A DNA stretch of 64,000 nt from Formosa algae (GTDB lineage Bacteria > Bacteroidota > Bacteroidia > Flavobacteriales > Flavobacteriaceae): assembly GCF_001439665.1 (NCBI RefSeq), contig NZ_LMAK01000006.1:62001-126000 (forward strand). Direction: 5' to 3'. Numbering within the stretch: the first letter of the stretch is position 1; each line of letters begins with the position of its first letter. Below, piece by piece: positions 27,460 through 36,561 of the stretch. The notes beneath the pieces are model-generated. The model had not been told where the DNA came from. It saw only the letters and a list, made by a program, of their open reading frames with translations, and did no database searches. The position numbers were made by a program, and so were the translations under genes.

Positions 27460-28896
27460 ATGAGCGCTACTCAAATTATCTTACTTATTGTCGCCTATTT
27501 TGGTGTCCTTATTTTAATCTCTTATATCACTGGAAAAAAGGCAGATAACAATGCTTTCTTTAAAGGAAACAAACAATCGCCTTGGTATGTTGTTGCATTT
27601 GGAATGATTGGAGCTTCTCTCTCTGGAGTCACATTTATTTCGGTTCCAGGCTGGATTGAAGCGTCTCAGTTTAGTTATATGCAGGTAGTTTTTGGTTATG
27701 TGGTAGGGTATTTAGTTATTGGTACAGTCCTATTACCGCTTTATTACAAGCTTAATTTAACGTCTATTTACACCTATTTAGAAGAGCGTTTTGGAAACTA
27801 CTCTTATAAAACAGGCGCCTCTTTTTTTTTAATTTCTAGGATTGTTGGCGCGAGTTTTAGATTGTTTTTAGTTGCCAATGTATTACAAATTATTTTGTTT
27901 GACGATTTAGGAATTCAATTTTGGCAAACAGTAACCATTACTGTATTATTAATCTGGTTATACACTTTTAAGTCTGGTATAAAGACCATTGTTTGGACAG
28001 ATACTTTACAAACGCTTTTTATGTTGGTTGCCATTGGTGTTGCCATTTACTCGGTAAGTGCAGATCTTAATCTTGGCGGAAAAACAGCCTTAAACTTTGT
28101 ATTGGATAGCGACCTTTCTAAAATGTTCTTTTTTGATGATGTAAAAACTGCAAATTATTTTTGGAAACAATTTATATCTGGAGCCTTTATAGCCATTGTT
28201 ATGACAGGTTTAGACCAAGATATGATGCAAAAAAATCTAACTTGTAAATCGCTTAAAGATGCCCAAAAGAATATGTTTTGGTTTACCATTGTACTTACCA
28301 TTACAAATTTTGTAATTCTAAGCTTAGGTTTACTATTAACCGTTTACGCACAACAAAACGGCATAGATGCCCATAAAGACGATTTATTTCCTATTCTAGC
28401 AAAGCATCATTTAGGAACTGGTGTTTTTATATTCTTCTTATTAGGATTAATTGCGGCGGCTTATAGTAGTGCCGATAGCGCACTAACCTCGTTAACAACC
28501 TCTTTTAGTATTGATATTTTAGACATCGAAAAGAAATACGATGAAGCCAAACAAATTAAAGTAAGGCGACAAATTCACGTGCTAATCTCTCTACTTTTAA
28601 TCTTAGTAATAATTACCTTTAAATACGTTATTAAAGACGAAAGTGTTATTGCCAAACTGTTTGTATTTGCAGGATACACTTACGGACCATTATTAGGACT
28701 GTACAGTTTTGGATTATTTACAACTTGGAAGGTAAAAGACAAGCTTGTACCATTAATAGCTGTGCTCTCACCTATTTTGTCTTATATAATTAGCGTAAAT
28801 AGTTTAAAATGGTTCGGCTTTGAATTTGGATTTTTTATTCTAATTCTAAATGGATTTTTAACCTTTTTAGGATTAGTATTGATTCGTAGACAATAA
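27460..28896 (+). CDS. sodium:solute symporter (SSS family)
   Basis: Integral membrane protein of 478 aa with about 13 predicted hydrophobic segments. It follows the SSS/LeuT-like order: a TM1 GASLSGVTFISVPGW region with the Na+-site glycines/serines, a NKQSPWYVVAFGMIG loop before it, and AAYSSADSALTSLTTSFS in the later TM, the family's most conserved stretch. The start is the ATG at 27460 (MSATQIIL). The substrate is unknown; Na+ coupling fits a marine bacterium. The last 24 bp overlap tail-to-tail with the CoA-binding gene. Confidence 0.92.
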   Translation: MSATQIILLIVAYFGVLILISYITGKKADNNAFFKGNKQSPWYVVAFGMIGASLSGVTFISVPGWIEASQFSYMQVVFGYVVGYLVIGTVLLPLYYKLNLTSIYTYLEERFGNYSYKTGASFFLISRIVGASFRLFLVANVLQIILFDDLGIQFWQTVTITVLLIWLYTFKSGIKTIVWTDTLQTLFMLVAIGVAIYSVSADLNLGGKTALNFVLDSDLSKMFFFDDVKTANYFWKQFISGAFIAIVMTGLDQDMMQKNLTCKSLKDAQKNMFWFTIVLTITNFVILSLGLLLTVYAQQNGIDAHKDDLFPILAKHHLGTGVFIFFLLGLIAAAYSSADSALTSLTTSFSIDILDIEKKYDEAKQIKVRRQIHVLISLLLILVIITFKYVIKDESVIAKLFVFAGYTYGPLLGLYSFGLFTTWKVKDKLVPLIAVLSPILSYIISVNSLKWFGFEFGFFILILNGFLTFLGLVLIRRQ

Positions 28897-29235
28897 CACT
28901 AAAGTACAAGCAATTTCAAAATCAATTCCGTTTTCCTTTAAAAGCTCATAAAATTCTGGATTTTCTGTCCCAGGATTAAAGATTACACGTTTAGGATGTA
29001 AGCCAATTATATAATTATAATACTGCTCTTGCCGCTTCGGGTTTAAGTATAGCGTCACTGTATCTATATCTGTATATGCTTTTAAATCGGTATCGATAAT
29101 CACATCAGAAACTTCTCCAGATCTTAATCCAAAAGCAACGGTGTCCTGCTTAGCGGCTACTAATCGTTTTATCGCTCTATTAGAATAACGTTCGGTCTTC
29201 AGAGAAGCTCCTACGACTAATGTTTTTTTATTCAT
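28873..29235 (-). CDS. CoA-binding domain protein (YccU/CoA_binding_2)
   Basis: 120-aa Rossmann-like CoA-binding protein. The family features are the N-terminal TLVVGASLKTERYSNRA (nucleotide loop), DTVTLYLNPKRQEQYYNYI, and PKRVIFNPGTENPEF near the C-terminus. The function is not known. Its 3' end overlaps the symporter gene by 24 bp on the opposite strand, a convergent overlap. Confidence 0.88.
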   Translation of the reverse strand: MNKKTLVVGASLKTERYSNRAIKRLVAAKQDTVAFGLRSGEVSDVIIDTDLKAYTDIDTVTLYLNPKRQEQYYNYIIGLHPKRVIFNPGTENPEFYELLKENGIDFEIACTLVLLSTNQY

Positions 29236-29678
29236 ATGTAATGATATATAAAATAGTTTAAAATATATGTAACAAGAACTAAAAAATCTAGTCTTTCTTA
29301 TATAGCAATCAATTTAAAAATTAACTCTAACACTTAAAAATATCACAACATATGGTGTAAAATAAATTTAAGTCTGAGTTTGACGAAATCTGAAAAGTTT
29401 AATGGAAACAAGAAATAATATCTATTAGTTTTCTAAATATTGTGTTAATAGTGTTAAACTTTTCAAAATTACTGATTATCAAAGCAATAGGCAGTGTTTT
29501 TTTTCGTTACCTTTAAATAAATACATTGAACGAATTATCATTTTACTTTTGAATTAGTCTTCTTACCAAAATTATTATTCGCAGAATTGTGTTAACTTAT
29601 AGATTGATTAATAGCTAATAATCAAAAACAAAGCCGAAACTTATATTTCGGCTTTTCTATTTTATAATCTGTAATAAT
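29236..29678. other. 443-bp intergenic region with a nested inverted repeat
   Basis: AT-rich DNA between two minus-strand genes. It holds the fabH terminator (29622-29656) and a nested inverted repeat at 29391-29465. No open frame of note on either strand. The start of the CoA-binding gene at 29235 and its promoter must lie near 29236-29300; no TAnnTTTG box is clear there. Confidence 0.55.
29622..29656 (-). terminator. intrinsic terminator of fabH
   Basis: 10-bp stem AAAGCCGAAA / TTTCGGCTTT with a 6-nt loop, and GTTTTTG next on the minus strand, about 23 nt past the fabH stop. Confidence 0.92.
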
Positions 29679-30689
29679 TTACCATTTAATAATGGCACTT
29701 CCCCAAGTAAAACCACTACCAAAAGCAGCTAAAACAACGGTATCTCCTTCTTTAATTTTTCTTTGCTCCCAAGCTTCTGTTAAGGCAATTGGAATAGATG
29801 CTGCCGTGGTATTACCATATTTCATGATATTATTGAAGACTTTATCATCTGTCAATCCAAATTTTTTCTGAATGAATTGCGATATTCTTAAGTTCGCTTG
29901 ATGCGGAATTAACATATCAATAGCATCTTTATCTAAATTATTAGCCATTAACCCTTCCATAATCACTTCACTAAAACGAACCACGGCATTTTTAAATACA
30001 AATTGTCCATTCATATGCGGAAAATAACTCTCGTCTTCAGGATCGTTATCTTTTAATATATCACTAACCCAACGCGACCCCATTGCTGGAGCGATTAAAG
30101 CTAACTCTTCTGCATGTTCACCTTCAGAATGTAAGTGCGTAGATAATATACCTTTAGAATTATCTTCTGTTCTACTTAAAATCGCTGCTCCTGCTCCATC
30201 TCCAAAAATTACAGAAACCCCTCGTCCTCGTGTCGAAATATCTAAACCTTTAGAATGAATTTCACTACCAATCACTAAAACATGCTTATACATTCCTGTT
30301 TTAATAAACTGATCGGCTACCGAAAGTCCATAAATAAATCCAGAACATTGGTTACGGATATCTATAGCACCTACAGTTTTTATATCTAAAGCTTGTTGCA
30401 CTTGCACACCTGGTCCTGGGAAATAATAGTCTGGACTTAGTGTAGCAAACACGATTAAATCAATATCGTTTTTATCTATACCTGCACGCTCAATCGCAAC
30501 CTTTGCTGCTTTTACTCCCATTACAGAAGTCGTATCTTCAGAACCTGCCTTTACCCATCTTCGCTCTTTAATACCTGTGCGTTCTTGTATCCAAGCATCA
30601 TTAGTATCCATTAGTTTAGACAAATCGTCGTTGGTTACTACATTGTCTGGAACATAATATCCAAGACCTATAATTTTAGAATTGTACAT
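29679..30689 (-). CDS. fabH: 3-oxoacyl-ACP synthase III (FabH)
   Basis: Condenses acyl-CoA with malonyl-ACP to start fatty-acid synthesis. 336 aa with Cys115 in DIRNQCSGFIYGL, His in LIPHQANLRISQ and Asn in KYGNTTAASIP, the complete Cys-His-Asn triad. Other marks are GDGAGAAIL and AFGSGFTWGSAIIKW. It is a FabH of the type used by Flavobacteriaceae that make iso-branched acids; substrate preference cannot be read. Single gene, with a hairpin terminator and the divergent S9 peptidase on the other side. Confidence 0.95.
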   Translation of the reverse strand: MYNSKIIGLGYYVPDNVVTNDDLSKLMDTNDAWIQERTGIKERRWVKAGSEDTTSVMGVKAAKVAIERAGIDKNDIDLIVFATLSPDYYFPGPGVQVQQALDIKTVGAIDIRNQCSGFIYGLSVADQFIKTGMYKHVLVIGSEIHSKGLDISTRGRGVSVIFGDGAGAAILSRTEDNSKGILSTHLHSEGEHAEELALIAPAMGSRWVSDILKDNDPEDESYFPHMNGQFVFKNAVVRFSEVIMEGLMANNLDKDAIDMLIPHQANLRISQFIQKKFGLTDDKVFNNIMKYGNTTAASIPIALTEAWEQRKIKEGDTVVLAAFGSGFTWGSAIIKW

Positions 30690-30863
30690 AAATTAACTTT
30701 TATAAGGTGCAATTTAATCATTTAAAATGTAAAACGATTCCAAACGCATTTCCAATTACTATGCAAGCATAACAACTGTAAATACAGTCCTACACTACAA
30801 CTGTAAAGTTTTTTTTACTAACTTCATCAGCTTAAACTCATTCTAAACAATATTTATTTGCCC

Positions 30864-33293
30864 ATGAAACATTTTTTTACTCTTTTTCTGTTCTGTTTTG
30901 TCATAACAGGATACGCCCAAGAAAACTTAACGTACCAAAAACCACACAAAAACATTTTAGAATTAGCTGAAGCGCCACTTGCTCCAAGTATCCGAATGGA
31001 CAGCAAAGGAGAGCATATTGTATTATTATACAGAAGCAGCTACAAAACTATTGAAGAACTTTCTGAAACCGAATTACGCCTAGGAGGTTTACGTATTAAC
31101 CCAGTAACCAATATTGGAAGCCGCACACGGTATTACACAGATGTAAAATTAAGCACCAGAAATGACGGGACTCCTAAGGCCGTTTCTGGATTAACTGCAG
31201 ATGGACGTTATGCAAACTTTTCTTGGTCGCCAAATCAGGAATACATGACGTTTACAAAAACACTTAGCACTGGTGTAGAATTATGGCTGTTAGATATTGA
31301 AAACGCTTCGGCTAAAAAAATAAGCGAAGCAAATTTAAATGCCAACATGGGAAATCCTGTAACTTGGTTTAAAGACAGCGAATCTTTATTAGTTAAAGTA
31401 TTACCAAAAAACAGAGCGGCGTTAATTAATACTAGCGAAGCAGTACCAACAGGACCAACAATTTCTGTAAGTGAAGCTGGTGTAAAAGCGCAAAACAGAA
31501 CGTATCAAGATTTGTTAAAAAACAAAAACGACGAGCATAATTTTGAACAATTATCTCAATCTGAATTATACAAAGTAACCTTAGACGGGAAAGCAACACT
31601 TTGGAAACCAGCAGGAATGTATCGTGGTATTTCGTTCTCTCCAGACGGTAACTACATCATGCTTACTACTATTAACAAACCTTTTTCTTACCTAGTTCCT
31701 TATAGCAGATTCCCTTCAGAATCTATTGTATATACAGCTAAAGGCGATTTAGTAAAATCTGTATTACAAGTGCCTTTAATTGAAGATTTACCTCAAGGAT
31801 TTATGGCAGAGCGTACAGGAAAAAGAGATCTAGATTGGCGTGGAGACAAACCTGCAACCTTATATTGGGCTGAAGCTTTGGACGGAGGAGATCCTGCTAA
31901 AGACGTACCATTTAGAGACGAAGTCTTCCAACAAGACGCTCCTTTTAATGGAAAAATCACTTCTTTATTAAAAACCAAAGACCGTTTTAGAGGCATTACT
32001 TGGGGAGACGACCATACTGCAATTGCTTATGATATGTGGTGGAATTCTCGTAACACCAGAACATATGTATTCGATCCGTCTAACGCGAGTAAAGCTCCTA
32101 AAATTTTATTCGATCGTAACTACCAAGATCGTTACAGTGATCCTGGACAATTTGTTTCTACAAAAAACGAATTTAGCGAGTATGTTTTAGACTTAAATAA
32201 AAACTCTGCTTATTTAATTGGAGATGGTTATAGCGATGCTGGTAAATTTCCGTTTGTAGATGAAATAAACCTAAGTACAACAAAAACAAAACGCTTATAC
32301 CAATCTAAATTAACAGATAAAGTTGAAAGTATTTCCACGGCCTTAAATGCTAAATCTGGAGAATATATTGTTAGTATAGAATCTAAAAACGAATATCCTA
32401 ATTATTACGTTAGAAACATTAAAAAACGTAACGGATTAACTCCATTAACACATTTTGAAAATCCGTTTAAAAGTCTTCAAGACGTTAAGAAGGAAGTTAT
32501 TTCTTATAAACGTGCAGATGGTTTAGATTTATCTGGAACATTATATTTACCTACAGATTATGAAGCTGGTAAAAAATACCCAATGGTAATGTGGGCTTAT
32601 CCGCGAGAATATAAAGACAAAAATAGTGCAGCACAAAGCACATCTAGCTCTAACGAGTTTACCTATCCGTATTATGGTTCGCCTATATATTGGGTAACTA
32701 GAGGTTATGTGGTGTTAGACGATGCTGCTTTTCCTATTATTGGAGAAGGAGACGAACAGCCTAATGATACTTTTAGAGAACAGTTAGTTGCCAATGCAAA
32801 AGCTGCTATAGATGCTGTAGATGGTTTAGGTTATATAGATAGAGACCGTGTGGCAGTTGGTGGCCATAGTTATGGTGCATTTATGACAGCCAATTTATTA
32901 GCACATTCTAATTTATTTGCTGCTGGTATTGCACGTTCAGGAGCATACAACAGAACATTAACGCCGTTTGGTTTCCAAAGTGAAGAACGTAACTACTGGG
33001 AAGCTCCAGAAATTTACAACAGCATGTCACCTTTTATGCATGCAGATAAAATGAAAACGCCTTTACTACTTATACATGGTGAAGCAGACAATAATTCTGG
33101 AACCTACCCATTACAAAGTGAGCGTTACTTTAATGCTTTAAAAGGACTAGGTGCACCAGTAAGATTAGTCATGTTACCTCGTGAAAGTCACGGTTATTCT
33201 GCCAAAGAATCTATTTTACATATGCTTTGGGAACAAGACCAATGGTTAGAAGAGCATGTGAAAAACAAAGAAAAAACAGAATCAGCAGAATAA
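30864..33293 (+). CDS. secreted S9 family (prolyl-oligopeptidase-like) peptidase
   Basis: 809-aa exported serine peptidase with signal peptide MKHFFTLFLFCFVITGYAQ; the start is taken at the ATG at 30864. The N-terminal two thirds are beta-propeller-like. The C-terminal alpha/beta hydrolase domain (from about residue 560) carries the catalytic Ser in GGHSYGAFM, Asp in IHGEADNNSG and His in RESHGYSA. The long insert and GDEQPNDTFREQLV-type block resemble the glutamyl endopeptidase (S9D) branch. It probably cleaves peptides in the periplasm. Followed by a strong terminator and divergent from fabH. Confidence 0.93.
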   Translation: MKHFFTLFLFCFVITGYAQENLTYQKPHKNILELAEAPLAPSIRMDSKGEHIVLLYRSSYKTIEELSETELRLGGLRINPVTNIGSRTRYYTDVKLSTRNDGTPKAVSGLTADGRYANFSWSPNQEYMTFTKTLSTGVELWLLDIENASAKKISEANLNANMGNPVTWFKDSESLLVKVLPKNRAALINTSEAVPTGPTISVSEAGVKAQNRTYQDLLKNKNDEHNFEQLSQSELYKVTLDGKATLWKPAGMYRGISFSPDGNYIMLTTINKPFSYLVPYSRFPSESIVYTAKGDLVKSVLQVPLIEDLPQGFMAERTGKRDLDWRGDKPATLYWAEALDGGDPAKDVPFRDEVFQQDAPFNGKITSLLKTKDRFRGITWGDDHTAIAYDMWWNSRNTRTYVFDPSNASKAPKILFDRNYQDRYSDPGQFVSTKNEFSEYVLDLNKNSAYLIGDGYSDAGKFPFVDEINLSTTKTKRLYQSKLTDKVESISTALNAKSGEYIVSIESKNEYPNYYVRNIKKRNGLTPLTHFENPFKSLQDVKKEVISYKRADGLDLSGTLYLPTDYEAGKKYPMVMWAYPREYKDKNSAAQSTSSSNEFTYPYYGSPIYWVTRGYVVLDDAAFPIIGEGDEQPNDTFREQLVANAKAAIDAVDGLGYIDRDRVAVGGHSYGAFMTANLLAHSNLFAAGIARSGAYNRTLTPFGFQSEERNYWEAPEIYNSMSPFMHADKMKTPLLLIHGEADNNSGTYPLQSERYFNALKGLGAPVRLVMLPRESHGYSAKESILHMLWEQDQWLEEHVKNKEKTESAE

Positions 33294-33324
33294 GATTCAC
33301 CAATAACATCTGCTTATATATCAC

Positions 33325-33356
33325 AAAAATGCCATTCCTTTCGAATGGCATTTTTT
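33325..33356 (+). terminator. intrinsic terminator of the S9 peptidase gene
   Basis: 12-bp stem AAAATGCCATTC / GAATGGCATTTT with a 5-nt loop and a T run, about 32 nt past the stop. Confidence 0.93.
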
Positions 33357-33449
33357 CATTTATCAATGTCAAATTGTCACTTTTCTATCCTTGGTATTTT
33401 TTTTGACTATCATGTATCAGAATTAAATCAATTTAAAAACATACATATT

Positions 33450-35360
33450 ATGACAAAAGGAAGTATTAATGTTTCGGTAGAAAATATCTTTCCATTAATT
33501 AAAAAGTTCCTATATAGCGATCACGAAATATTTTTACGTGAATTAATTAGTAACGGAACAGATGCAACCCTAAAGCTTAAACACCTTACAAGTATTGGTG
33601 AAGCAAGTGTAGAATATGGTAACCCACACCTTGAAGTAAAAATTGATAAAGAAGGAAAGAAACTTCATATTATCGATCAAGGTTTAGGTATGACTGCTGA
33701 TGAAGTAGAAAAATACATTAATCAAGTTGCCTTCTCTGGAGCTGAAGAATTTTTAGACAAATACAAAGACTCTGCTAAAGATTCAGGTATTATTGGACAT
33801 TTTGGTTTAGGATTTTACTCTGCATTTATGGTTGCAGATAAGGTTGAAATTATTACAAAATCGTTTAAAGACGAGCCTGCTGCACATTGGACTTGCGACG
33901 GATCTCCAGAATTTACATTAGAGCCTTCAGATAAAACTGAACGCGGTACAGAAATTATTCTTCATATTGCAGAAGATTCTACAGAATTCTTAGAAGAAGC
34001 GCGTATTAGTAGTTTACTTTCTAAATATAACAAGTTTATGCCAGTGCCAATTAAATTTGGAACTAAAGAAATTGACGATCCTGAGCATGAACCTGCAACA
34101 ATTACAGACAAAGACGGAAAGGAAACAAAAGAACCTCAACGTAAAATTACTGTAGATAACATTATTAACAACCCGAATCCAGCTTGGACAAAACAACCAG
34201 CAGATTTAGAAACTGAAGATTATCAGAATTTCTATCGCGAGTTGTACCCAATGCAATTCGAAGAGCCTTTATTCCATATTCACTTAAATGTAGATTATCC
34301 GTTTAATCTTACTGGGGTTTTATATTTCCCTAAGATGACGAATGATATGGGAGTACAAAAAGACAAAATCCAATTGTACCAAAACCAAGTATATGTTACA
34401 GATAATGTAGAAGGAATTGTACCTGAATTCTTAACGATGCTACGTGGTGTAATAGATTCTCCAGACATTCCATTAAACGTCTCTCGTAGTTATTTACAAG
34501 CAGACGGTGCGGTTAAGAAAATCTCATCTTACATTACTAGAAAAGTTGCAGACAAATTAAAATCGCTATTTAACGCAAATCGTGAAGATTTTGAAGCAAA
34601 ATGGAACGATATTAAAATTGTGATTGAATACGGAATGCTTTCTGAAGATAAATTCTTTGATAAAGCTGAAGCTTTTGCACTTTACCCAACTGTAGATGGT
34701 AAATACTTTACTTATGAAGAATTAACTGAAAAAATAAAAGACGCGCAAACCGATAAAGATGGTAAGCTAGTTATTTTATACGCATCAGATAAAGACGCAC
34801 AACACAGTTATATTGAAGATGCTAAAGCAAAAGGTTACGAAGTATTATTATTAGACTCTCCTATTATTTCGCATTTAATGCAAAAATTAGAAGGCTCTAA
34901 AGAAAACATTACCTTCTCTAGAGTAGATGCAGATCACATCAATAATTTAATTAAGAAAGAAGACACTCAAATTTCTAAATTAAGTGACGATGAAAAGAAA
35001 AAATTAGAAGAGGTTTTAAAAGCAGCTATTCCTGCAGAGAAATTTTCTGTACAATTAGAAACGTCAGACAGTGATGCAACACCATTTATTATTACGCAGC
35101 CAGAATTTATGCGTCGTATGAAAGAGATGCAACAAACTGGTGGTGGCGGAATGAACATGTTTGGTAGTATGCCAGAAATGTACAACTTAGTGGTTAACAC
35201 TAACGCACCTTTAGTATCTGATATCTTGAATACAGAATCTGAAGACGATCAAAAACGTTTAATTACGCAAAGTTTAGATTTAGCTCGTTTATCTCAAGGT
35301 TTATTAAAAGGAGAAGAACTTACTAACTTCATAAAACGTAGTTACAGCATGATTAAATAA
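33450..35360 (+). CDS. htpG: molecular chaperone HtpG (Hsp90)
   Basis: Cytoplasmic ATP-dependent chaperone of the Hsp90 family, 636 aa. The true start is the ATG at 33450 (MTKGSINVSVENIFPLIKK); the frame is open for 35 codons upstream. The GHKL ATPase domain has the ATP-lid residues LRELISNGTDA, IDQGLGMTADEVEKYI and IIGHFGLGFYSAFMVADKV, and FPKMTNDMG and VTDNVEGIVPEFL belong to the middle domain. A C-terminal dimerisation domain completes the normal length. The gene ends in a strong terminator, so it is monocistronic. Confidence 0.98.
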   Translation: MTKGSINVSVENIFPLIKKFLYSDHEIFLRELISNGTDATLKLKHLTSIGEASVEYGNPHLEVKIDKEGKKLHIIDQGLGMTADEVEKYINQVAFSGAEEFLDKYKDSAKDSGIIGHFGLGFYSAFMVADKVEIITKSFKDEPAAHWTCDGSPEFTLEPSDKTERGTEIILHIAEDSTEFLEEARISSLLSKYNKFMPVPIKFGTKEIDDPEHEPATITDKDGKETKEPQRKITVDNIINNPNPAWTKQPADLETEDYQNFYRELYPMQFEEPLFHIHLNVDYPFNLTGVLYFPKMTNDMGVQKDKIQLYQNQVYVTDNVEGIVPEFLTMLRGVIDSPDIPLNVSRSYLQADGAVKKISSYITRKVADKLKSLFNANREDFEAKWNDIKIVIEYGMLSEDKFFDKAEAFALYPTVDGKYFTYEELTEKIKDAQTDKDGKLVILYASDKDAQHSYIEDAKAKGYEVLLLDSPIISHLMQKLEGSKENITFSRVDADHINNLIKKEDTQISKLSDDEKKKLEEVLKAAIPAEKFSVQLETSDSDATPFIITQPEFMRRMKEMQQTGGGGMNMFGSMPEMYNLVVNTNAPLVSDILNTESEDDQKRLITQSLDLARLSQGLLKGEELTNFIKRSYSMIK

Positions 35361-35380
35361 TCTTGCAATTATCACATATA

Positions 35381-35418
35381 AAAATCCCCACTTTAATTAA
35401 AGTGGGGATTTTTTTTAT
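35381..35418 (+). terminator. intrinsic terminator of htpG
   Basis: Stem AATCCCCACTTT / AAAGTGGGGATT with a 4-nt AATT loop and an 8-T run, about 22 nt past the htpG stop. Confidence 0.94.
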
Positions 35419-35437
35419 TTATATGTAATGAGTTTTA

Positions 35438-35815
35438 TTAATCAAGAAAGAAATAGTTTTCTGTTAACAACAATTCTTTTTTATCTACTGCATGATCTAA
35501 TTCGACTTTGACTGTAGGTAAAACATTAAAAAATTTACGCCCGTCTGCTCGCTTTATTACAGCTACTCTAGAGCCATCTGTATCTTCTATACTTACTACT
35601 TGTACTTTTAAACCTGCCAAGCTATTATAATTTATAATACCACCACGTTTTATGATAAAATTACTCTTAGGAAATTTCAAAGAGGCATAGGTAAATGTAC
35701 TTGGAGTACCAAGTGTTACTACATCTCCTACATTTACAGGAACAGGGTTAACATGTAAGGCGCTAGCTGTCAAACTTAAAGACAACAATCCTGCAAAAAA
35801 TAAAACTTTTTTCAT
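35438..35815 (-). CDS. secreted hypothetical protein
   Basis: 125-aa protein with a clear signal peptide (MKKVLFFAGLLSLSLTASALHV). The mature part is rich in beta strands; it includes VGDVVTLGTPSTFTYAS, FIIKRGGIIN and a KVQVVSIEDTDGSRVAVIKRADGRKF segment. This looks like a small SH3-like or OB-type barrel, but no family is recognised. It is convergent with htpG and not clearly co-transcribed with the Lrp gene upstream on the same strand (132-nt gap). The function is unknown; location is probably periplasm. Confidence 0.75.
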   Translation of the reverse strand: MKKVLFFAGLLSLSLTASALHVNPVPVNVGDVVTLGTPSTFTYASLKFPKSNFIIKRGGIINYNSLAGLKVQVVSIEDTDGSRVAVIKRADGRKFFNVLPTVKVELDHAVDKKELLLTENYFFLD

Positions 35816-35947
35816 ACTTAATTTATTTATTATAGACCGAAAATATCTAATTTAAACACGATTTAAAAATTATAATTCTTAATAAATTATTAAAATATAT
35901 AGCTTCAGATTAGGTGCATTTTTCATCTCTTTTTACAGACTTTATAT

Positions 35948-36409
35948 CTAAACGGGAACTATAGTACTGTGTTTTACTTCGTTAATCACAAACATACTGT
36001 GGGTACTTCCTATATGATTTATTGTAGTGAGCTTATTCACCATAAATTCTCTAAAAGCAACCATATCTTTAACCAACACTTTTAGCAAATAATCGTAATC
36101 ACCACTAATATGATAACATTCCATAACCTCGTCTAGATTTGCAACTTCTTTTTCAAACTGCACCACGTAATCCTGACTATGTTTTATTAATTTAATATGA
36201 CAGAAGGCTACAAACGATTTTTGTACTTCAGCTTTATTCACCATAGCTACATAACGATCAATAACACCATGATGTTCTAATTTTTTAATACGTTCGTAAA
36301 CAGCGGTAACAGATAAATTTAATTGCACAGATAATGCTTTAGTGGTCTGTTTGCTGTCTGTTTGTAATAATGTTATGAGTTGCTTATCTATAGGATCAAA
36401 AGTCATCAT
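35948..36409 (-). CDS. Lrp/AsnC family transcriptional regulator
   Basis: 153-aa regulator. Residues about 7-55 form the winged HTH (IDKQLITLLQTDSKQTTKALSVQLNLSVTAVYERIKKL), and residues 65-150 form the RAM/ACT ligand-binding domain that makes Lrp proteins respond to amino acids. It is divergent from a methionine gamma-lyase-type gene, and a 10-bp inverted repeat lies in between. This suggests that it controls this enzyme and/or itself in response to an amino acid, perhaps methionine; that is inference. Confidence 0.94.
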   Translation of the reverse strand: MMTFDPIDKQLITLLQTDSKQTTKALSVQLNLSVTAVYERIKKLEHHGVIDRYVAMVNKAEVQKSFVAFCHIKLIKHSQDYVVQFEKEVANLDEVMECYHISGDYDYLLKVLVKDMVAFREFMVNKLTTINHIGSTHSMFVINEVKHSTIVPV

Positions 36410-36453
36410 GTAAATTTTTCTATGTAGTGGATTAAATTCAGTACTTAAGCAAA

Positions 36454-36489
36454 TTTAAAACTATTTAATCACTAATATTTAGTTTTAAA
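36454..36489. promoter_or_regulatory. candidate Lrp/AsnC operator
   Basis: Perfect 10-bp inverted repeat TTTAAAACTA / TAGTTTTAAA with a 16-nt AT-rich spacer, between the divergent Lrp and PLP-enzyme starts. Size and symmetry suit a Lrp-family octamer site, but AT-richness raises the chance background. Confidence 0.5.
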
Positions 36490-36561
36490 ATCTAAATAAA
36501 TCACACTCTATTGATTATTAATCTAATTATCATGAATTTTAATAGATTAAAAATTAATAAT

